Positions 31,921 through 43,900 of a DNA stretch of 64,000 nucleotides are shown here, piece by piece (positions within the stretch are counted from its first letter, which is position 1; each line of letters begins with the position of its first letter). The notes beneath the pieces are model-generated. The model ran no database searches. It saw only the letters and a list, made by a program, of their open reading frames with translations, and had not been told where the DNA came from. The DNA is from CAXBMB01 sp052078155 (GTDB lineage Bacteria > Pseudomonadota > Alphaproteobacteria > Kiloniellales > DSM-21159), in the NCBI GenBank assembly GCA_052078155.1, contig JBQJBP010000006.1, forward strand, positions 34,581 to 98,580. Reading direction: 5' to 3'. The translations under genes were made by a program, and so were the position numbers.

Positions 31921-34900
31921 TTACTGCAACAGAGTTTCGATGATCTGGGCCAGATGTCTGGCGTTGTTGCCCTGCACCAAACTGCCGTGGTTGCCTGGAA
32001 CCCAGTGCAGATGCACAGCGCCCTGTGCCAGCTGGTCCCAATGCAAAAGAGCGGGCCCGTCAGCCTCTTCTTTCGCCCGCACCAGATGCAGATCCCCGGA
32101 CCAGTGGTCGGGATGAAAGGCTGCCAACGCGTTGCTGTTCTTCCGGGTCACCGAGAGCATGCGTTGCAGACCGGGCAGATCCAGAGTGGGCGGCAGGTTG
32201 GGGTGTCCCCTGGCGAGATCCAGCAGCAGGGTCAGGCGCGCTTCTTCTGTTGCTTTGTGCCAGCTCGCGGGATCCAGAGGCAGGTCGGTGGACAAGAGCG
32301 CACGGAACAACTCTGAATCTCGGTGGGGTGCCGGAGAAGGGCTCTCGCTTGCTGTGTCTTTTGTCTGGGCCATTGCATCGATGATGATCAGCGAACCAAC
32401 CTGTCCCCGTGAGGCTTTCAGCTTTTGCCCCAGCGCGTAAGCCAGGTGACCGCCAAAGGACCAGCCTGCCAGAGCGATACGGTCGGACGGGCTGCCCAGT
32501 ATGCCCTTGTCCTGAAGTTGCTGCAGGCAACGTTCTGCCAGCTCTTCCAGGCTTTCCTCAGGATCCGGGCTGCCGGACAGCAGGCCATTGGATTGCAGCG
32601 ACAAAACAGGGCGGGCCTGGCTGAAGTGCCGACTGACACCATAGGCCCAAAGACCATAGCCGGTAGCGGGGGGCAGACAGATCAAAGGGGCACCGTCACC
32701 GCCGCTGTTGACCGTCAGCCAGGGATCGTTGCTCGGAGGGCTTTCCTGGGGCAGTTGATCCAAGGCCCGTGCCAGGTGCCTTGCGCTGGGATGTTCAAAC
32801 ACCAGAGACAGCGGCACAGGGCGCTGCAGCCAGGTTTCGAGACGTTCGGCCAGTTGCACTGCCATGAGAGAGTGGCCGCCGCATTCAAAGAAGTTGCTGG
32901 CGGAGGACAGCGCAGAATTGCCAGCCTGCGGAGGCAGGATGCTCTGCCAGATGTCGAGCAGCGAGGGCAACAGGGAAGAGTCGCCGGTCTCTGCCTCAGA
33001 ACCTTTGGACTCCGGCCCAGGGGAAACGCTCATGCCGGGCAGAACTGTTGAAGCGCTTTCTGATGCCGCTTCTGATCCCTTGTTCAGGGTCTCTGCCAGA
33101 AACAGAGGCAGGTCCGGACTGCTGACGATTTGTTGCACCAGGCTCTCATAGGTCCGGGCCATCTGGTTCAGGGTTTCAGCCTCAAAGAGGTCACTGTTGT
33201 ATTCAAACCCGCCAGAAAGCTCTCGCTGGCCCTGTTCGTTCTCCCGTTCCTCCAGGAACAGACTGAGATCTACCTTGGCAATGGGTGGGGCCAGTTCCAG
33301 CCGGGAAACGTCAAGATTGGGCAGGTCCAGACGCTGGCTGTCCAGCTGAGGGGTATGGTTGTCCAGCGTGAACATGACCTGGAACAGGGGATTGGCAGAG
33401 AGATTGCGGGGCGGAGAGAGCCGTTCGACCACCTGATCGAAGGGCACTTCGTCATGCTCGAAAGCCGCTAAAGCCCGGGTGCGCACGTCCGACAGAAACT
33501 CTGTGAAGCTCTGCCCTGCCTTGGGAGTCAGCCGCAAGACAACCGTGTTGACAAAAAGACCTACAAGAGAGGTCAGTGCGGGATCCTTCCGGCCCGCGAC
33601 CACGGTGCCGATGGGCAAGTCGCTGCCACCGCCCAGGTGATTGAGCAAGGCTGCAAAAGAGGCCGTCATGGTCATAAAGAGGCTGCAGTCATTTTCCGCA
33701 GACAGAGCATTCAGGGCTGCCAGTTGAGGACCAGAGAAGGTGAGTGGATGGATGGCTCCCCGATAGCTGGGCTGGCGGGGACGCGCGTGGTCCAGGGGTA
33801 GAGGCAGAAGCGTTGGGCTACCTGCCAGCTCCCGTTCCCAGAAGTCCAGTTCCCGGTCAAACACCCCGGCTTTCCGGCGGTTTCTTTGCCAGTGAATGTA
33901 ATCCACGTAGCTGATTGCGGCGGGTGACCGGGCGCTTTCACGACCTGACAACAGGGCTTTGTAGGCCTGGCTGATTTCTTCCGCGATTTCCCCTGAAGAC
34001 CAGCCATCGGCCACCAGATGGTGCAGGGTAATGATCAGTGCCCAACTGCTGTCTGACAGCTGAAACAGCTGTGCCCTTATGGGCCAGTCTTTTGTCAGAT
34101 CAAAGGGCCGCAATGCCGCTTTAGCCAGGTGTTTTTGCTGCAGAGGGCGAGGAACCTCTCTGAGGTCTCTTTCTGTCAGAAGACCGCTGACGGCGGGGCC
34201 AGAGCCATCTGCTGGCCTGCCCGAAGTCGTGTTGTCTTCCAGGGCATCTGTAACAAGGTAGGGATTGCCTTTTTGGCTTAGGAACCGGCTGCGCAGTTGC
34301 GGTTGATTGCGCACCAGATGATCAAGAGCCTTGCTCAGCGCTTCCCGATCCAGCTGGCCTGTCAGTTTCAGGGCCAGCGGTATGAGGTAGGCCTGCGCTG
34401 CATCTTCGCCCCCCAGTCGATCAAGAAACCACAGCCGTTCCTGCTGGAAGGAAAGGGGGGCAGGGCTTTGCTGTGCGACCGGTGTCAGGGCTGGGGAGGC
34501 AGGTTCCTGAACCCCACTGTCGCCGTTGTTGTCTGCCGCCAGACTTTCAGCCAGATCGCAGATCCGTGGCGTTTCAAAGAGCCGCCGGGGGGCAATCTCC
34601 CGTCCCAGATGGTCGCTGAGCCTGGCGGCCATTTGCAAGGCCAGAAGGGAGTGGCCGCCCAGTTCAAAGAAATGCGCCGTGCGGGTCAGCTGTTTCTGTT
34701 CCAGCAGTGTTTCGTAGAGCTCTGCCAGGACCTGTTCCAGTGGGTTCTGGGGTGCTTGACCGACAGATGCTGTGTCTTGTTGGGTTGGCGACGGCAGAGC
34801 CTTCCTGTCGATTTTGCCGGAGGGGGTTAAGGCAAAGGCGGGAAGGACAAGCAGGTGGCTGGGCTGCATGTAGTCTGGCAGCTGCTGTTTCAACTGCTGC

Positions 34901-37900
34901 TGCAGGTGTGGCACCAGGGCGTCACCGTCGTTGGTGCACCCGGACGTGGGCACCAGATAGGCAACCAGCTGTTCTTGCCGCAGCAGCACCAGTGCCTGCT
35001 CGATGTCTGGATGACTGGTCAGGCAGGCTTCGATTTCGCCCGGTTCAATCCTGAAGCCTCTGAGCTTAATCTGGTGATCCCGTCGACCCAGGAACTCGAT
35101 GGAGCCATCAGCCCGCCAACGGGCCTGGTCGCCCGTGCGGTAGAGACGGGCCCCCTTCACGTAGGGATCGCTGGGGAACGACTTTGCGCTCAGATCCGCA
35201 CGCTGATGGTATTCCCGCGCCAGACCTATGCCCCCCAGACAGAGCTCTCCAACCACGCCGACGGGAACCGGCTGCAAATTGTCGTCCAGCACGTAGCAGC
35301 GCCGTCCGGCAAGCGGTCTGCCAATGGAGGCACCAAAGGGGTGGCTGTGGCTGTTGTCGTCGGTGATTTCCCGGGCTGTGGCCGTGACAGTGGCTTCTGT
35401 CGGACCATAGGCATTGATCAGGCGCGGTCGGACGGCTGGTGCCAGCTGTTGCCAGTGGTCCAGATCCGTTGCCCGGATCGCTTCCCCGCCAAGTGAGATG
35501 AGTTTGCTGTCAGGGATCAGATGCGGCTGCTCCACCCAGCTGCTTACCAATCCGCGCCAGTAGGCCGTTGGCAGATCCAGCCAGGTGATCGAAAACTCGC
35601 GGCTCAGTCGCTTGAGTTCCCGGGCCGTCCAGGCCTGATCTTCCAGGAACACCAGCCCGGCTCCTGCCCGCAGGGGAAGCAGGATTTGATCCAGGGCCGT
35701 GTCAAACGCCAGAGAGGCCGTTTCCAGGGTGCGATCACCAGGCGCCAGGGCGATAACCTGTTCCAGCCCGGCCTGATGATCGGCCAGGGCACCCTGTTCA
35801 ATCGTCACCCCCTTGGGTTTGCCGGTCGATCCGGAGGTATAGAGCAGATAGGCCGCATTGTTTCGCCAGCCGTGCGGGGGCTCCTCGGGATCCGTTGGGA
35901 GCGGGGAGGTCTCGGCATCCGGCTCTGTCAGGGTCACGTCCAGGCAGGGGTAACCCTGGAAGAGCCCATCCTCACATGCCCCAGGCTCAGTCAGGTTCAG
36001 TTTCTCAGTCAGGATCAGTTTGGGGGCCGCATCTTCCAGGATCAAACGGCGGCGCTCCGCTGGCTGCTTGGGGTCCAGAGGCAGCAGGCAGGCTCCGGCC
36101 CGCCAGACCGCCAGGAGAGCGACGATGGCAAGAGGGCGACGGGGCAGGGCCAGAACCACTTTGTCTTCGCTTTCAACTCCGTGAGCTTTGATTTGCTTGG
36201 CGAGCTGTTCAACGGCTTGCCAGAGCCGGGCGTAAGACCAGCTTTCCTGCTCACTCAGCAACGCCAGTTCCTGGGGTTGATTTCGAGCGGCCCGGGCAAT
36301 GTCCAGAATAACCGGCCGGGGACTTGCGGGCAGGTCCGGCCCACTGGCCCAGTCCTCTGTCAGGCGCTGGTGTTGATCGGGGGACAGCAGGGGGAGGTCG
36401 GCAAGTGTCCGGTCCGGATTTTCCAGCACTTCGGCCAGCAGCTGACTGAAGAGTCTGCAAAAGCCTTCCACACTTTGCCGATCGAAGATCTGGCTGTTGT
36501 ATTCCATCATGCCCAGCAAGACTGCTGGTTCGTCTGGTGCTGTGACTTCACGCAGATGCAGGCTGAGGTCCATCTTGGCCGTCGGGCTCTCCAGATGCTC
36601 TTCCTGCAGGCTGAGGTCTGCTGTGAGCTGCCGGGGCCCGCTGTCTGCCTCATCCAGTGCAAACATCACCTGGAACAGAGGATTGTGCGACAGGCTGCGC
36701 TCGGGACGCAGTGCCTCAACCACCTGTTCGAATGGCACATCTCCCTGTCCGTAGGCCTCTAAGGCCGTGGTTTTGACCTGTTTCAGAAACTCTGAAAATG
36801 TCAGATGGCTTTGCGGCTGCAGGCGCAGGATCAGCGTATTGACAAAGAGCCCTACCAGTTCGTCCAGTTCGGAATGGTTTCGCCCGGCCAGGGCTGTACC
36901 CAGAGCCATGTCGTCCCCGCCGCCCAAGCGTTTCAGCAGCAGGGAAAAGGCCGCTGCCAGGGTCATAAACAGCGTCGTGCCTGCTTGCTTGCTGAGGGCT
37001 TTCAAGCCGACAAGCGTTTCTGTCTCAATGGTGAAAGGGCAGGCGCCCCCGTCGTAAGACTGAAGGGCGGCGCGTGGGCGATCCAACGGCAGGTCCAGCA
37101 GCTCTGGTAGGCCCGACAGCTTTTCTTTCCAATAAGTTAGCGAGGGCTCGAACAATCCTCGTGCCTGGGCCTGTCGCTGCCAGCGGGCATAGTCCAGATA
37201 GCTGACCGGGACAGCAGAGCTTCCGGGCTTTGACCCTGCTGAGGTCTGGGCGGGGGCCAGTGCGGCCTGATAGGCAGCAGGCAGGTTGTTGTGCAGCCAG
37301 CGCAGAGACCATCCATCGGCGGCCAGATGATGCAACGTAAGAAGCAGGGTCCAGTCCTGATCGCTGCGCTTCAGCAAGCAGGCTCTCAGGGGCCATTCCT
37401 GAGTCAGGTCGAATGGCTGAAAGGCCAGGCCCCTGATTGTGCGGGTCTCTTCATCCTCGCTCAATCCCGCAAGGGACAGCAGGGGGAGGGGCTGGTCCGC
37501 AGCCGGGTCAACTTTCTGGCAGATCTCGCCGTTGATCTGAACAATTAGGGTGCGCAGCACCGGTTGTCGCGCCACCAGCGCCGACAGAGCCGTTTGCAGA
37601 GCCGCAGCGTCTAGGGCGCCACGCAGACGGAGGCTAACCGGCATGAGATAGGCAAGTCTGGCTTTGTCACTGTCGGCCCTGTTTCTATCGTCCGGACCTT
37701 TTGGAGCCGGGGCGTCGCTGTCGCCGTTCATGTTGTCCAGGAACCAGAGGCGTTCCTGCTGGAACGTCAGCGGGCCTGTTGTTTTGTCAGGGTCCGCCTG
37801 GAGTACCGGTTTGTGCCGGGATGACGAGCCAAGTCCATCCAGCGCGATTTCCAGACCCCGGGCTGTGGGCGCTTCAAAGAGCAGGCGCAAGGGCACGTCC

Positions 37901-40900
37901 TGCTGAAGGGTTTTGGACAGGCGGGCAACCACCTGCGCCGCCAGCAGGGATTGGCCACCAAGGTCAAAGAAGGAGGCGTCGGGAGAAACAGCCGTTAGAC
38001 CCAGCACCTCTGCAAAGAGCGCACAAATGAGTTGCTGGCGACCGGAAGATGCAGGGGCGGCTGTGTCCTTATCCTCTGCTTGCTGCGGAATCTCAGCAGC
38101 AGGCAGGCGCTTTCGGTCGATCTTTCCGGCGGGGTTGAGGGGGAAGTCCTCCAGAAAGACCAAACTGTTGGGACGCATGTACTCCGGCAGGCGTCGGGCC
38201 AGGCGGTTTTTCAGATCCTGTCGCAACTGTGGCAAGCTGCCGCCTGCTGCGGCACTTGGGATCAGATAGGCGGCCAGACTGTCATCCTGTTTGACCACCA
38301 GAGCTTCTTTTACATCCGGGTGGGACAGCAGGTTTTCTTCGATTTCTCCCGGCTCAATGCGGAAGCCTCTCAGCTTGATCTGATGGTCTTTGCGCCCCAG
38401 GAAAGCCAGCTGGCCGTCTTGTTGCCAGGTTGCCAGATCTCCAGTGGCGTAGAGCCGAAGGTTTTGCTGGAAAGGCGCGGTGTCAAAAGCCGCTGCCGTC
38501 TTGTCGGGGGCATTGTGGTAGCCGCGCGCCAGCCCCGGTCCGGCAATGAAGAGTTCCCCGCTCACGCCTTCCGGCTGCGGGGCTTTTCTGTCGTCCAGAA
38601 CGAAGCAGGACCAGCCGGGCAGGGGGCGGCCAAGAGGCAATGGGGCATCTGTGCTCAGGTCCAGATTGGTGAAGTCGCAGTAACTGGACCAGATGGTGGC
38701 TTCCGTTGGTCCATAGAGATTGACGGCTTTGCTGCCCCAGGCTTGCAGCTGTCGGGCCAGATCCGGTTGCAGCGCTTCCCCACCGCAGTAGAGTGTCGGG
38801 CGGTGAGGGGCTGTCCATTCTGCGCTTTGCAGCAGTCGGTAGCTGCTGGGGGTGGCCTGCAGCAGGGTTGCAGCCTGATCATCCAGCAGGCGGGCCAGAG
38901 CCAGACCATCTTTGCTGATATCTTCTGGAACCAGCAGGAGGGCCGCCCCCTTGCGCAAGGGGGCAAAGAGCTCAAACAGCGAGATGTCAAATGTGACGAT
39001 GGTGATTGCAGCCAGCGTATCGTTCGGGGTCACCGCCCCCAGGGCCTGTTCCATGGCCTGATGGAAGGCGGTAAAAGAGGCCTGCTCGACCAGCACTCCC
39101 TTGGGTTTTCCGGTTGAACCGGAGGTGTAGAGCAGATAGGCAGCAGAACCGGCGTCTGGCCAGGGGGGCGCTGTTTGCCTCTGCGAAGCTGAGGGATCTG
39201 CTGTTTGCGCTAGCACCTCTGTCAGGGACAGCGTCAGGTGATTGTAACGCTGATGGAGCGGATCCTGCCCGGTGGTGTCGTCGCAAAGGATGAGCCGGGG
39301 CATGGCATCCTGCAGGATCAGGCGGCGACGCGCCTCCGGATGTCCCGGGTCCAGAGGAAGGAAGGCTGCTCCGCTGCGCCATACGGCCAGCATGGCAATC
39401 AGAACCAGTGGGCTGCGCGGCAGAGCCAGGGCGACGATATCTTCCGGCCCGATGCCCTGCCGTATCAGACTCTGGCTTAGTCGTTCTGCTGCGTTTTGCA
39501 GGTCCTGATAGCTGAGATTTTCGCCATGGGGCCACATGACGGCTGTTGCCGTTCCGGAAAGGTCAGCCTGGGCCCAGATCTCCTGCAGCACGCTTTGGCC
39601 ACTGGCCAGCAGAGGCGCCCCGACGGCAGTTTCTGTCAAGAGGCGCGCCTGCTCCGGCCCTGTCAGCAGGGAGTGGCTGTTGAGAGGTGCTTCAGGAGCC
39701 TGCAGAACCGAAGAAATCAGCTGCTTGAACTGGGAGATCAGCCGTTCGATCCCCTGGTGGCTGAAAAGGTCGCTGTTGTATTCAAAGGCGCCTGTCAGGA
39801 TCTTCTGACCGCTGTCGTTGCTGGCTTCTTCCAGATAGAGCGATAAATCCAGTTTGGCGCTCCTGCTTTTCAACAGGCGCTGGCTGCAGGACAGGCCAGG
39901 GAAGGTCAGGCTTTTTTCAAGGGCTCCCTGGCTGTGGCTGTCCAGAGTAAAGAGCACCTGGAAAAGCGGGGCATGGGCCAGACTGCGGTCCGGCTGCAGA
40001 GCTTCCACCACCTGTTCAAAGGGGCAGTCGGCATGCTGGTAGGCAGCCAGAGCGCTGTGGCGGGTTTGCTCCAGCAGATCCAGGAATGTCAGGTCATCGG
40101 TGGGACGCAGACGCAACACCAGAGAGTTCACAAAGAGGCCGATCAGCGGCTCCAGCGCCGTCATCCCGCGCCCGGCCGTCGGGGTACCCAGTGGAATGTC
40201 GTCGCCCGCCCCCAGACGTTGCAGCAGCAGGGAAAACAGCCCGGCCAGCGTCATGAAGAGCGTGCAGCCTCTTTGCCGTCCCAGCTGTTGCAGATCAACC
40301 AGTTCGTCAGGGCTGAAACTCAGGGTACAGAGCCCCCCTTCGTAGCTCTGGAGGGCTGGGCGGGCCTTGTCAAATGGCAGATTCAATGAGGCCGGCAGGT
40401 CGGCCAGCTGTTCAGTCCAGTAGGTCAGGTCCTTTTGAACCTGTTTGTCTGCCAGGGCATCCCGTTGCCAGCTGCAGTAATCCCGGTAGGTCAGCGAAAG
40501 AGCCGGAGCCGTTTCTGCCGTTTGCGTGACGATCCGCCTGTATTCGCGGCTCAGCCCCTCCGCCAGGACCCCAATAGACCAGCCATCGCAGGCAATGTGA
40601 TGCAGCAGGATAAGAAGGGACCAGTTTTCTTCAGACCGCTGGAACAAGGTCAGGCGAACCGGCCAGTCCTTTTGCAGGTCAAAGGGCTGGTGCGCGGCAG
40701 TTTCAATGACTTCTTCCTGATCCTGCTGGTTCAGATCAGACAGGTCTTTGTGGCTGAATGGCAGGTTACCAACCGGATCAACTACCTGCTGCGGTCCCTG
40801 ATCACTGTCCATGATCCGGCTGCGCAGAACCTCCTGCTGCTCAATCACCTGAGCCAGCGCCCCTTCAAGGGCGGCTTTGTCCAGAGGACCGGAGATGTCC

Positions 40901-43900
40901 AGAAGCAGAGGCACGAGATAGGCTTGCTGGATGCCCTTTCCGCCCAGCTGATCGAGGAACCAGAGACGCTCCTGTTGATGAGACAGCGGGAACAGACCAT
41001 CAGCAGAGGTGATCTGACTTGTTGTTGCTATGGGACGCGCAGTTCCGGACAGGGGGGTGCTTTGCCGGGTCGCCAGGACCAACGCCAGGCCCGCTGCAGT
41101 CGGGTTTTCGAAAATCAGCTGCAGGGGAAAATCTTCTCCCCAGAGTTCGCTCAGGCGATTGGCAGCCTGGGCCGCGAGCAGGGAATGTCCACCCAGGACG
41201 AAGAAATCGGCTTCGGGATCCAGCTTGTCCAGTCCCAGAACTTCCGCAAAAACGGCTGATACCAGTTCTTCTTCGCCGGAACGGGCTGCTCTGCCCGAGC
41301 CGCTGCTCACCCGTCTTTGCGGTGGCGGCAGGGCGTCTCGGTCGATCTTGCCGGACGGGGTAAGGGGAAAAGACTCCAGCAATGTGAAGTGGGCGGGCAC
41401 CATATAGGCTGGCAACACCTGTGCCGCTCGGGCTCTCAGCTCTTCGGTCAGGACCTGTTCTGAGGCCGCACTGTTTTCTGAAGTCACCAGATAGGCGAGC
41501 AGTGTCTGATCTTTGGCCAGAACGAGGGACTGTTCGATGGCCGGGTGGCTGTCCAGGCAGGCTTCGACTTCACCGGGTTCAATACGGAAACCGCGCAGTT
41601 TGATTTGCTGGTCCCGCCGTTCAATGAACTCCAGCACCCCATCATTGCGCCAGCGGGCCAGATCACCTGTTCTGTAGAGCCGCTCCCCGGGACGGAAGGG
41701 GTTCGGCTGAAAGGAGTCCCGGCTGCGTTCCGGCTGGTTGAGATATTCACGCGCAACGCCGACACCGCCCACACAGAGTTCCCCGATGACCCCTTCCGGC
41801 ATGGGGCTGAGATTGTCATCCAGAACATAGGTGTAGACATCCGGCATAGGCCGCCCAATGGGCAAAGTGGCGGCGGGGCGCTGTTCCGTGGTTGCGCCTG
41901 TTGTTGCCACTTCAAAGGTGGTGGCACAGACAGAAACTTCGGTGGGGCCATAGGCGTTTATGAAATGAAGGGCGGCCCCTTCCGGGCTGTCTTTCCAGCG
42001 TTGGGCAACCTGCGGCGGGCAGGGCTCTCCGGCTGATATGACCACCTTCAGGCTGCGATAGTCTTGCGGATCCATCAAAGCCAGGGCGCTGGGTGGCAGC
42101 GTGACGTGGGTAACGTCTTGCCGGGTGATCAGGGATTTCAGGGCGGCACCTGGCAACAGTTGTTCCGGTGCGGCCAGAACCAGTTGAGCCCCGGCGCCCA
42201 GTGTCACAAACACTTCCGATACAGCGGCATCAAAAGCCGGGGTGGCAAACTGCAACACCCGGGCATTGGCGGAGAGATGAAAGGCGGGAATCTGACCGGC
42301 GATCAGGTTCGCCAGTCCGGCCTGTTCAATCACCACACCTTTGGGCTGGCCGGTCGAGCCGGAGGTGAAGATGACATAAGCGGCCTGGGTTTCTTTGATG
42401 TCTGAAAGATCTTCCAGGCCCAGCGGGGGCAGGGCTTCAGCCTTTTGCTTTAGATCATCCAGCGTGAGAGCCCGCACCGTGTCGGGCAGGGGCAGGGCCT
42501 CTGCCTGATCCGACAGGTATCCGGCCAGTTCCCCCTGTTGAACAATGGTCAGGCGCCTTTGCCGGGGATGGCCGGGGTCCAGCGGGACAAAGGCTGCGCC
42601 TGTCATCAGCACCGCCAGTTGGGTGATCACCAGATCAAGTCCGCGCGGCAGCGCCACGGCGATCCTGTCTTCAGTCGCTAGGCCTTCCTGCTTGAGAGCT
42701 GCGGCCAGCTTTCCAGCACTTTTCGCCAGCTCACCATAGCTGACCAGATGATCTTCCCAGACCAGAGCCGGGGTTCCCGGTTTTTCTGCTGCCAGTTTCA
42801 GAATGCGCTGGGCGGCAAGCGGGGGGCGCTGGCTGTGGCTGCTTTCTCTTGGCCAGTGTTCCGTCAGCTGACGGTAGACCTGGGGCGGCAGCAGGGTGCG
42901 GCTCTGTCCCGAAACCTCCGGATTGGCAGCGATGTCCTTCAGCAGAAAGGTCAGATCGCGGGCGATGATCCGGATCTGATCTTCTTCGAAGATGTCCCGG
43001 CGATAGGCGAATTCCAGCGTGATGTCCTGCTCATCGTGATATTCCCGCACAAAGAGCGAAAGGGGGGTCTGCTGGTCCTGATTTGTTATGGCCACGGCCT
43101 CTGCCGGGGCTGAATCAAATGACAGGGGGTAATCCTGAAGTTCAAAAGACAGGGCGATGTCAAACAGCCGGTTGCGTCCCTGGGCCAGAGCCCCGCTTTG
43201 GCGAATGACCTCGGCCAGAGAAACGGGCAGATGGCGATAGCTTTGTTTTACTTCTCGCGCCACCTGGCCCATCAGGTCACTGGTGGGTTGAGCCAGGTCG
43301 AGCGACAGGGGCAGGGCGGCAACGGTGGTAAATAGCCCGACCGTTTCCTTTTCCTTCTTACCCGTTCGATTGCGCAGGGGCAGACCGACGACCAGGGCTT
43401 CAAGGTTCTGGGTTCTGACAAAATAGAGATAGAGGGCCGTCAGGAAAAAGTGCAGCGGGCTGGCGCTGTTCTGTCCGGCGACCTGGGTGATGCGGTCGAA
43501 ATCCTCGCGAGCCAGAGCCGTCTGCAAACTGGCTGACAGAGGCTTTTCAGCGGCTTTGACTGGCTGAAACAACGGAGGGGGCGGGTCCGAAAAGCGATCT
43601 TTCCAGTAGGCCTGTTTGGCGGACTGCCGGGCTGCCTGTCGGCTGTCCTCCACCGATTGCTTTTCGTCCTGGTCCAGCAGATAGCTGAAGAAGGAGGGGT
43701 GCGGGTCGGAGAGGGCGGGGGCATTGGGACTGCCGGATGCCGGGCCAAGGAAGCCCAGGGGGTTCTGGCTTTCCTGGCGTTGCCGGACACTCAGAGCCTG
43801 ATAGAGCTCACTCAGACGACGCAAGACGAGCCCGGTGCCCCAGCCGTCACAGATGAGGTGATGATAGACGTTGATCCAGCGGTAGTGCTGGTCGCTCAAT

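Noticed and set aside
32425..43113. Many plus-strand open frames opposite the NRPS gene (for example 35521-36762, 38032-39117, 40435-41259)
   Set aside because: All are antisense to intact NRPS domains and repeat with the module structure, as expected for mirror frames.
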